NCBI GenBank assembly: GCA_031771865.1 | Contig: JASISA010000042.1 | Span: 346,001 to 410,000 of the forward strand | DNA: 64,000 bases | Origin: Nothophaeocryptopus gaeumannii | Lineage: Eukaryota > Ascomycota > Dothideomycetes > Mycosphaerellales > Mycosphaerellaceae | Direction of reading: 5' to 3' | Shown: positions 55,926 to 64,000 of the stretch, piece by piece | Numbering within the stretch: the first letter of the stretch is position 1 | Layout: every line of letters starts with the position of its first letter | The notes under the pieces: model-generated | The model's database searches: none | What the model saw: only the letters and a program-made list of their open reading frames with translations | What the model was told of the DNA's origin: nothing | Translations under genes and position numbers: made by a program

Positions 55926-57139
55926 ATGTTCCCCACTCCCTTCTTCTACCCCGTCTACCCAATGGGAATGGCCTCGCGCAACCCAGTCCGCGACATGGTC
56001 AACGCCCAGCGCGGACGCCAGATCGGCCGACTCGAGGCATATGCCGATGCGAAGCTGAAGGAGCTCAATCATTGTGACAGATCTCGAGGCCACAATTACC
56101 ACTCCCGCGGACGATCGAAACCGAGAAGCCGAGGAGATCACGAGAGCCGTGGTCGATCTAAGAGTCGTGGGAGATCCAAGTCGGGGAGTCGGGAACAAGA
56201 TGAGGAGAAGCAGGCTAAGTCGAAGTCGAAGTCTCAAACCAAGGGGGAAGAGGATGGAGGCGAGAAAAAGGGATACGACGAACATGGCCGTCCTCGCTCT
56301 TACAAATCATCCAAATCTAAAGCGTCATCATCCGAGCCCGCCGAATCCGACGAGCCAGGTCCCATGGAAGTCACCCGCGATGCATACGAGAAGTATAGAC
56401 ATCACCGAGTCAAGCGCGAGGAGTACGAGCAACAGCACGCCCACCAGAGATATAAGCACTACAAAGCCAAGCACGAGGAGTATCAGCAGAAATCTACCGA
56501 CTACGAGGACGAGTATCTGCGTCGGAAGGAGGAGCAGGAGCGGGAGGAGTACCTCCGTCGGAAGGAGGAAGAGCAAGCTCAAGAGTACCAACAGCGTAAA
56601 GCTTCTCAAGCCCAAGACGAGTACCTCCGCTCCCACCACATCGACATCCGCTACGACGCATACGGTCGCCGTCTGTACGTTCGCGGCGAGCCTTATTCGG
56701 AGTGCATGGCACGACATGCAGAAGAGCGAAAGCGGCGACGAGAGGCTGAGGAGGAAGAGTACTTCGCTGAGTGGGGGCCAGACGGGATTTGGAGGGTGTG
56801 GCAAGTTGGTGTACCATCCGCGGACATCGGGAGACCAAGGAGGTAGGTCGAAGTACCTGCAACTGGTTGACAACAGGTGTGCTAATAATTTGTAGGTCGA
56901 GAGGACGTCAAGGAGGCTCTGGTCCGTCATCGAGAGCGCCGATACGGGAAGCCGGGCGAGATTCGATGGGGGTGGCGATAGATGAACTTGACGTCTGGGC
57001 TGAAAGAGCTCAGAGATTTAGAGGCGATGGTGATGCCTGCGAGTCAGCACAGAGGAACAGCACGGAGAATGAGGAGAAGGACGAGCAATGGCCAAACATG
57101 CCAATCTTGAAAATTACGTCGTTGTGGTTGATACGCTGA
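55926..57139 (+). CDS. Arg/Ser- and Glu-rich low-complexity protein
   Basis: Exons 55926-56842 and 56896-57139 (53-nt intron, phase 2) give 386 residues from MFPTPFFYPVYPMG. Residues 50-150 contain SR/RS repeats (SRGRSKSRGRSKSGSR). Residues 160-280 are charged coiled-coil repeats with EEYxxR units (EEYLRRKEEEQAQEY). A short ordered part follows (WGPDGIWRVWQVG), then a polar tail. RS-type stretches suggest a nuclear RNA-related or phosphorylated scaffold role, inferred from composition only. No domain is recognised. Upstream in-frame sequence exists, but this ATG begins the composition typical of the protein. Confidence 0.55.
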
Positions 57140-58642
57140 CGAGCAAGCGGAAGATAAATGTTGGCAGATGAGCCGTTCATCCGATTCCTTCCATGATCTT
57201 TGCTAAGGTATAGCAATCGGACATGATCAGTATCGCCTCGACGACTATATGAAATTGCGCCTTCAATCCTTTTAGGCCGGCTCATCTGGATGGTCAAGAT
57301 GAGATTTCCCTCCTGTACTGAATACCATCAGGTTGTATATTGTTGCGCTGATGTTTAAGAACACAGCGGCGTCGCGATTATTCTCACCGTCAAGCATCAC
57401 TCACATTTGGTGGCTCGCCCTCACGCCTTCATCGCCCGATCCAAGCAACATGCCATCGCCGTCATCGTCCGCATGACTCTCCATCACCGCTTTCAGACCT
57501 GGAACCCTCACTTCTCCCCTCGGGACATTGAGCGACTCCAGCTGTCCCAGCCAATCTGGCCATTCAAGCATGTCTTCTCGCCATACATACCCCGCAAAAC
57601 GGATGCTCTACTTTTCGGATCTGTGGTAAGACATGCATGCTTCACCTAGTTGCAGCGCCCGCATATAAAGCCACTGTGACTAGAGAAGACGTCGGCCACT
57701 TGATCTGGACTCGTAAACATTCGACAGCTTTAAACTTCTCGCCTATCTGCAATGGATTGGAGAGCCACCAGCTGAATTGCTCGCGAACAACATGCCATAA
57801 AGCCTTCGAAGATGCAGTAAACAAGGCCTTGGAGATTGTCTCGGTACAAGTGCTAACAGTGCTACAGCTTTGAGCAAACGGCCACCGGAACAAGATAGCT
57901 CCACGAAATCGTATAACCAATGCTTCATGTACCGTTCGATATCCTGGTAGACAGCCTTGCAGCTTTGACGGTACAGCTTGGAGATTGGAGAAGTGAGAAG
58001 TAAAACCGGAGGATTGGAAACGGTAGCCGACGCAGTAAAGAGCAAGCCGCAATATCTTTCTATGTGCTGCGCGCTTCCCCATCTACTGTCAGTCAGTCCC
58101 ATCAGCACTGATATGAACCGATCCGGATCGAAGATCGAGAATCTCGTGAAGTGGCGAGAATAGTATAACGTATCGGTGTAATATACCAACACTAATGTCG
58201 ATTGCGAATGGCCCGTTCGATTGTGTCCTACCATATGACGAGAGTTGATGTCCAAGTTGATTCAGTTGACCCAGCGCTGAGAAGCTGTCATTGAGGACGA
58301 TGCTTGGGTCTGGGGAGGTGTTTTTGTCGCGCAGAAGACTGCAAGCTCCAGCTCTGCGCGGCTCAGCAACGACATGGCAGCACCGGGCATTTGAGCGGTG
58401 TTCGTGCTCGCAGGCGACGTTCCTCGTGGCATGGTGGCGTTCGCGAGTGGAACTTGTCGTTTGCGCTATGAGCAGCATCCTCGCTGCTCGCTCTCGCAAG
58501 GGAGACTGCAATGAGTTTCTGGCTCGAAGCCGCGCAGCCAAGACGAGGCATGACATCGTCTCAAGCGTCCGCTTGGTAAGAGACAATGGGAGTGAATCGA
58601 TTCGAAGAGTACTGTTACATTCCTTGTTAAATAGCCATTATC
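57140..58642. other. Intergenic, no supported gene
   Basis: Overlapping ORFs on both strands (for example minus 57642-58082 and plus 57407-57649) lack domains and splice partners. Confidence 0.35.
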
Positions 58643-59683
58643 TTACACAACTGCGGTGGCACTTTGCTTCTCGCCAAGGGTGTGAAACTGAATGAAGATG
58701 ATGGCATCCTCGGCGATGGTGCCCAAAGATCCAATCAACCAGGGCAGGTTCGTAAGCACGTACTGGCCATCAATGGAGTGAAACAAGATCTGCAAGCTTG
58801 TCAGTACTGCACCATAATCTCAGAGTGTGTAGCCACTTACGCCGGCTCCGTAAGTCAAGTTGCCCAACAGACTGAGCAAAAAGAAAAGCAAGCTGAGGCC
58901 ATCGCAAGACTTCTCCCTCTGGTTCTTGATAATCTGCGGTATGCGTGCACCCAGGTAGCAGATGGCACTGATGTATCCCAGGATCTCAGCGCCAATGGGT
59001 GTGAATTCTCCGCCTGCTTCGCCGCCGACAGGACTTGGTCTCCAGGCACCTGCCTTCCACGCGATCGCCCAGCCAGTAGCGCCCGCTGCGCAAACGAGAA
59101 AGATTGAAAGAGTGTTCTTGATCCAGGTGCGTGTCCTGGTCGGCTCTTCTAGAATGCGAGACAAACTGTCTCTTCGCTCATTCGTAGGTCTCCTTTGTGA
59201 TGAACTCGCGCCGCTAACCCTCCTGCTTCCCGGAAGACCCAAATTCTCCTCTGTCACATCTGTCAACCTCCTCTTCGGCTTCCCAGGCGTAGCAGGACTT
59301 TTGTTCCCATTCAGCAGCGGAGTCTGCTCGCTCTCAGCAGGAGCGCCATTCATATGCTCAACAGTATGCGCCTCTTTTGCCTCCCGCCTCTTCTTCAAGC
59401 TCAGGTAGTAGAAGCATTGTCCGATCAAGATGGTATCCGCAATGCAGAAGTAGACTGCCAATGCGATAACGGTCGGCACGAGACCAGCCCAGATTGCGCC
59501 TGCGAAGTTGGTGACGTCGCCGACGAACCAGATGAAGAGGAAGGTGAGGGAGATGCCATCTGCGTGGCCGTTTTGGTAGTTTTCGATCAGTTGCGGGACG
59601 AGGAGGAAAATCCAGGCCGCGAGCGAGATGCTGCCAAACACTCCAGATAAGGCTTCATTCCAGGTCAGTGGGATGGGTGCCAT
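58643..59683 (-). CDS. PQ-loop vacuolar amino acid transporter (Ypq1/Stm1 type)
   Basis: Start MAPIPLTWNEALSGVFGSIS at 59683 (an in-frame ATG at 59731 is possible). Exon 1 to 58841, intron 58790-58840 (51 nt, phase 0), exon 2 58789-58643; about 330 residues. Seven membrane segments with two PQ motifs: VPQLIENYQNGHADGISL and ARIPQIIKNQREKSCDGLSL. A polar cytosolic loop of about 95 residues (GKPKRRLTDVTEENLG) separates the two halves. Exon 2 adds SIDGQYVLTNLPWLIGSLG and the last helix. Relatives export basic amino acids across the vacuolar membrane. Intact. Confidence 0.9.
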
Positions 59684-60764
59684 GGTCGCGGAAGTGAAGA
59701 GATTGGTGATGTGTTGGTGAAGTGTGTCCAAGACCTCCCAATTCCTGCCTCCTCTTGCTCACGCGACACCTGAAACTGCAGTGCAAGAAAGAGGGAAGTG
59801 ACGGTCTGTGAAAAGCAACTACGATCGCAGTCGGCGCGACTCGGTGGAATAGGATGCGCGACCGCGTCGAGCCCGCCAATCAGATGTCGCATAAAGGAAA
59901 CTCTATCTTGCCTGTCGGGCAACGTCTCTCGCCATCTCTGTCCGTCCCAACTTCACCTTCACTCTCACGCCTACATACATCGTCCATGAATATCGCAATG
60001 CCTACCTTCAACCCTTGGAATGCATTTGATGGCATCAGCCACCGAGTCTGCCTTCGCTTTCATGACTGCGCCTTCAATCGTGCCACTTAGCGCCTTGGTT
60101 GCCTTCCAAACCTCCAACTTCACCGTTGAAGCTCGGCCGGTGAAGCAGAACACAAGGGCCAAGACCGCAATGTCTGCCTCTTTGCAGACAGGATGAGCCA
60201 CTCAGTATGCGTCGATCATTCGTACGCCTGTCCGACGATGTTTCGAAGAAGACGGCCAAGCCATTATGGTGTTTGCCATCGTACCCGCCGAAGCACATTC
60301 TGTGCCGCAGCCTGTGTTGCCTGAAAGTGCAACGTTCACGAGGATCAACGGCTTTGTGCATGGAGTACAGATAGGTGAAAATCTGGTTCAGCTTCTCCTT
60401 GACGCTCTTCTGCCTGCAGGTTGGGTTGCCGGGCAACCGCAGCAAATCACGCCAAGCCATATGTCTGCTTTCACATGCGGCGCTAGTAGCCTGCACATCA
60501 AACCAAGAACTTCACAGCGACAGAGCATTCGCCGCTCGCGAACACTCACGCGCATGAAATTCCGGCGAAACGTCCAGAACCCGCGACCAACACCGCGCAC
60601 AAACAACAATGCAACTCACGCTCGACGAATCACGCTGCCAGTGACGCAGCTCGCACTTCCGGCCTGGACACTACTTTGCAACAGCTATCCGCTTCTCAAA
60701 ACACTCCAGCGAGTAGTTGCTTCTTGTCGGCCCATGCACGCCTGCATCGACTGACGGCCCATCA
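59684..60764. other. Intergenic; may hold a missing first exon
   Basis: The four-helix gene to the right lacks a convincing start, so its first exon may lie here. None could be defined. Confidence 0.35.
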
Positions 60765-61557
60765 CAGTTTTCCTTCGCCGCCATCGTCCTCGGCCTTGCT
60801 GTTCCTGTCTACGAGCACCTCAACGAGTCTATCAGGCAATGCAAGGAATTCGACCAGCGTGAGGCGGACTGCGATGCCATAGCTGGTCGCTGGCCGTCCT
60901 CCCTCGGCTACTCCGCTTTCGTCCGCGCTTTCGGTCTCATCGATGCTCGCGTTGGCATACTCGCTGCCTTCATCATCGTGATCCCACGGATCGTCATTTT
61001 CGCCATCGATGCGCTCGCCGCGGTCTTCTTCCTGAGTGGCGGAATCGCAAGTCTGCCCTGAAAGGAGAAATATGAACTGTCTTACTGACTATGGAAAGAA
61101 CCTCGCCATTCTCTACAAGACCCACGCGCATACTGACAACTGGGAACTCTGCGGCAGCGACAAGAAAGAGTTCGATTACTCATGCTCACGCTTCACGGCG
61201 GATTACGTCTTCATGTTCCTCGGATTCATCGCTGCCATTTGCGTCATGGCACTCATGTTCTTCAACCGCAACTCTAGCTTCGGCCGCTCCTCGAGCCTCG
61301 AGACTAGGATACCCACGCAGCTGTGCACGAACTTTCAGGCGACTTCAAGGCGCGACATGGCCGAGGAACAGACAAGAAGAGGGTACACCCAAGAATACCC
61401 TAATTCGCTCGGGCGATTTGAGATTGTTTCAAGATTTGTACTTTGCTGTGGTACTGTACTACCCGACAGCCTGGCAAGCGACACTGCAGCGGAGATCTGT
61501 GCGCGCAGCACGAAGGATGACACTGCAATAAGAGCGAGCCTGCTTGGATTGCGATAA
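60765..61557 (+). pseudogene. Four-helix (MARVEL-like) membrane protein, probably frameshifted
   Basis: A splice acceptor at 60767 leads into FSFAAIVLGLAVPVYEHLNE, DCDAIAGRWPSSLGYSAFVR and VGILAAFIIVIPRIVIFAID. The frame ends after FFLSGGIASLP (61061). The next frame carries MNCLTDYGKNLAILYKTHAH, CGSDKKEFDYSC and TADYVFMFLGFIAAICVMAL. Together they follow the four-helix plan with a conserved 'sggia' third segment seen in fungal MARVEL-type proteins. The change of frame at 61040-61070 has no intron signals. The first exon is not defined. Function unknown; plasma-membrane organisation is typical of the family. Confidence 0.5.
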
Positions 61558-61680
61558 TGACTACCATGCATTTGATTGAAGAAGCGATCCTTTCCTTCGC
61601 CTCCTTTCCTCGGCACAGTTGACTAAGGTCGTTCTTAGATACCAGCTGGAAGCTCGACCAACAGCTGCACGAGCATCTCA

Positions 61681-62407
61681 ATGGGCTGTCTCATACTTTC
61701 CTGTATTCACTTCTCCGCCCGCTTCCTCTTCGTCAGTCCTCTCCCCTCCCTGCCCATCCTCTTCCCTTCCCCACCCCTTTTTCACACATCCCACTAACCT
61801 CTCTCTCCTCTAGGTCCTCTTAACATCCCTCTCCCTCACCCTCTCCTCCATCCTCGTCCCCGCCTACACCTCCCTCCTCAACCACTGCTCCCCGACTTTC
61901 TCCACCTCCCCACCTTCTTGCTCCAGCTTCATACTCAACCCCCTCGTCATCGCTGTGGGCGCCGGCACTACTGCTCTCCTCTTGAGTGGGCTGGCCGTGC
62001 TGGTGTCGCATATGTGGGAGAGTGGCAAGGGAGACTCGAAGAGAATGAGGAACTTCTGGAACGTGTGTGATGGGATCTCGGTTGTGTCGATGTTGGGGAC
62101 GCAGATTGTGAGTACGCTGTTCTTCAAGGATTAAAGGTATTGATTCAGATTTGGCGCACAGGGGCTGATTATGTCCACGAGAAAAGACTGGCGTGGGCTC
62201 GGTGTCGACGGGAATGCCTGTGGACACATCACGCTCGATGCGATGTTTGCGTCGGTTGGGTTGGCAGCACTAGCGATTGCGATGGGGATTGCAGTGGTGA
62301 TGAGGAAAAGGGAAATGAGGGAGGTCCAGATTGTACGAGAGGAGGTTGAGTTGAGTCGGATGGGGAGGAAAGGACGTGCGGACAGGAAGCATGTCGCTTT
62401 CAAGTGA
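61681..62407 (+). CDS. Four-helix membrane protein, unknown
   Basis: Three exons (61681-61731, 61814-62107, 62162-62407), both introns phase 0, give 196 residues. Start MGCLILSCIHFSARFLF; the first helix spans the first junction (VLLTSLSLTLSSILVPAY). Further helices are PLVIAVGAGTTALLLSGLAV, ISVVSMLGTQIGLIM and DAMFASVGLAALAIAMGIAV. The tail is basic (RMGRKGRADRKHVAFK). A Cys-containing outer loop (NHCSPTFSTSPPSC) could form a disulfide. It follows the MARVEL-like relic and may be a distant relative or an unrelated tetraspan protein. Confidence 0.6.
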
Positions 62408-62499
62408 AATAGCAATGTGGCTAACACTATCACCGACCATCGAATGGCTCGTCACTTCTGGACTGGCGTATTATGTACCAGATGCGCAGTGTGGTGAAC

Positions 62500-62860
62500 A
62501 ATCAATCGATCCAATCCGTGGCTTTCGGATTGGATTGGATTGTCAGAGAGCCAAGGCCGACTGGATTGTCAATCGATCCGAGCCCTTCGGATTGGATTGG
62601 ATTGGATTGGTTATTTGCATTGAGCCCGATTGACGGAATGTCACATAGCAGCCAAGCTCGAGTAACTTCTAGTCCCTAGACTCAAATATAGTGGGCCTCT
62701 ATCCAACTAAATCAGCCCTTGTCAATCCAATAATCCAGATTGAACAATCCACCACCTCCGGATCGGATTGGATCGGATTGGCTTGGCAAGCAATTTTCGA
62801 GAAGGACACGGATTGATCGATCGATTGACAATCCGATTGACAATCCTGATTGAGCGGATT
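62500..62860. repeat. GATTGG/CCAATC-rich repeat block
   Basis: Dense direct and inverted runs of GGATT and GATTGG, including two copies of an ordered unit: TCAATCGATCC, a spacer, then TTCGGATTGGATTGGATTG (about 62500-62550 and 62567-62610). Further runs lie at 62760-62785 and 62810-62855. No coding reading is supported. The CCAAT core is present many times. Confidence 0.7.
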
Positions 62861-62888
62861 GATTGTCCACCACACTGCAGATGCGAGC

Positions 62889-63548
62889 TCATATATCGTC
62901 TCCAAACCTCTCTTTCCAGACCCTCTTCCTCTCATCCACTTCCGCTTGATCCACCTCTCCGTTCTTTTCAGCTCTTATTCGCCGCCTCACAGTCTCCAAA
63001 GCTCGCCCAAGCCGATTCTCTCCCCAAGCCGGCCGACTCGCCTCAGCCATCCCCGCGACGAACCCGATTCCCCAAACTCGGTCAACGGGACTTGCTTCCA
63101 CCAGCTCCCTCTCGCCCGTAGCAAGCAATTTCTCTTTCAACCCCTCACACTTCGTGAACTTATGATAGTTCCCTTCCTCCACAACCATATTGCAGATCTG
63201 CATCCATTTTCCAAAATCGAAGTTTCGTACTTGTCGTCCGAGAGATTTATGGTTGCCGGGCTGGGATCCTCGAAGCATCTCGGCGAGTTTCCCATCATCG
63301 TGGAAGCGCTTGGCTTTGTGGACCATCATCCACATCTCGGCAGTGTGGTAAGTCGTACCGGCGACGGTGAAGCGATCCGGATACCATTGACAGAGGAAGC
63401 CGTATGGGTGGTCGTATTCGCGCCAGAAGTAGACGGGTCCGAGAGTGAGGTCGCCGCTGATGTCGGCAAGAGGGTCGGTTGACGCAGGAGTGGTGGTCTT
63501 CGTGTGCTTGCTGTGCTTGCGGGTGGAGCTGCCGGGCTCAGTCTTCAT
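62889..63548 (-). CDS. NADAR (YbiA-like) N-glycosidase family protein
   Basis: Start MKTEPGSSTRKHSKHTKTTT at 63548; further upstream the frame has only a non-ATG opening. 219 residues. A polar N-terminus is followed by the NADAR fold: PVYFWREYDHPYGFLCQW, YHTAEMWMMVHKAKRFHDDG, SPVDRVWGIGF and WGENRLGRALETVRRRI. Bacterial YbiA removes damaged riboflavin intermediates; other members remove ADP-ribose from bases or nucleotides. The catalytic acidic residue is likely the Glu in HTAEMW. In fungi the substrate is unknown. Intact, no introns. Confidence 0.85.
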   Translation of the reverse strand: MKTEPGSSTRKHSKHTKTTTPASTDPLADISGDLTLGPVYFWREYDHPYGFLCQWYPDRFTVAGTTYHTAEMWMMVHKAKRFHDDGKLAEMLRGSQPGNHKSLGRQVRNFDFGKWMQICNMVVEEGNYHKFTKCEGLKEKLLATGERELVEASPVDRVWGIGFVAGMAEASRPAWGENRLGRALETVRRRIRAEKNGEVDQAEVDERKRVWKERFGDDI

Positions 63549-64000
63549 CTCGAATACTTTTTTGGCAATGATGTGTTGATGCTCTGCAAGCTGAATTCGT
63601 GCGTAATGCGAGAGGGAAGTAACAGTGAACTGCAACCGCCAAGCAGCCCGGGTGGAAGCACCGAGGTCACCACTACAGTCGCAGCTTCACCGTCCATTGA
63701 TCGTTGACCAGTTGTTGGCAGCTCATTGGCGTCTTGACCTCACCGCGAAAGGTTTAGATATGACTTGCAGTCCCGATCGGGACACCGCAGCACACTCCTG
63801 GTGCATCGTCTTGACATCCAGATTGACATGCCAGCGAGCATCCTGCGCTTCTGCAACGGATTGTAACTGCAAATTTCATTCAATTTTCATGGCAAGAATC
63901 CGGCGCTCGAAGCTAGATGATATAGATGAGATCAGTCTGTCAAGATGCTGATAGGTGCATCCAGTAGCATGTGTGCTGCCTCGTTCACGTCGTCCCGATC
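63549..64000. other. Window end, no supported gene
   Basis: Upstream region of the NADAR gene; nothing else recognised. Confidence 0.4.

Noticed and set aside
56328..56930. Leu/Val-rich minus-strand ORF resembling a membrane protein
   Set aside because: Antisense of Glu/Lys/Arg repeats in the low-complexity gene; the hydrophobicity is a codon artefact.
1..64000. CRISPR arrays, rRNA and tRNA genes
   Set aside because: No regular spacer-repeat array and no recognisable structural RNA was seen; a tRNA could be missed by eye, so a covariance-model scan would be decisive.

Overview
The window looks like nuclear DNA of a filamentous ascomycete (Pezizomycotina, most likely a Dothideomycete). Genes are short-spaced and monocistronic on both strands. 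Introns are mostly 50-60 nt with GT-AG ends and sit in consistent phases. The gene content is typically fungal: secreted GH36 alpha-galactosidase, S28 peptidase, TRI12-type MFS carrier, COP9 subunit 1, P1-type nuclease, PQ-loop carrier and a Fot1/pogo transposon. No rRNA, tRNA or CRISPR array was recognised. The assignment rests on protein recognition and gene structure only; no database search was possible.

Layout. 0.7-6 kb: a coiled-coil gene, two decayed tandem paralogues, an iron-type alcohol dehydrogenase and a methyltransferase pseudogene. 7-17 kb: alpha-galactosidase, a decayed retropepsin-like gene, a truncated O-methyltransferase, an S28 peptidase and a CYP504-like P450 with one stop codon. 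17-25 kb: a seven-helix receptor, two broken BTB genes and a TRI12-like carrier. 26-31 kb: a BTB/POZ cluster in which only one member is intact. 32-38 kb: two broken amidoligase paralogues and a laccase relic. 39-49 kb: a peroxiredoxin-like protein, a Kex2-type repeat precursor (possible alpha-pheromone precursor), CSN1, a nucleoside-phosphorylase plus STING-like fusion, and a P1 nuclease. 49-57 kb: a 1.8 kb Fot1/pogo element among three copies of a small unknown helical family, plus charged and membrane proteins. 58-64 kb: a PQ-loop carrier, two four-helix membrane genes, a GATTGG-rich repeat block and a NADAR protein.

Two themes stand out. First, conserved enzymes and CSN1 are intact, while accessory families are broken (BTB, amidoligase, methyltransferases, laccase, P450, small helical family). 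Often there is only one or two stops, mainly at Trp or Gln codons. Second, two loci deserve direct follow-up: the phosphorylase/STING-like gene at 45.6-47.2 kb, which resembles an immune effector joined to a cyclic-nucleotide sensor, and the secreted Cys-repeat precursor at 41.4-41.8 kb.
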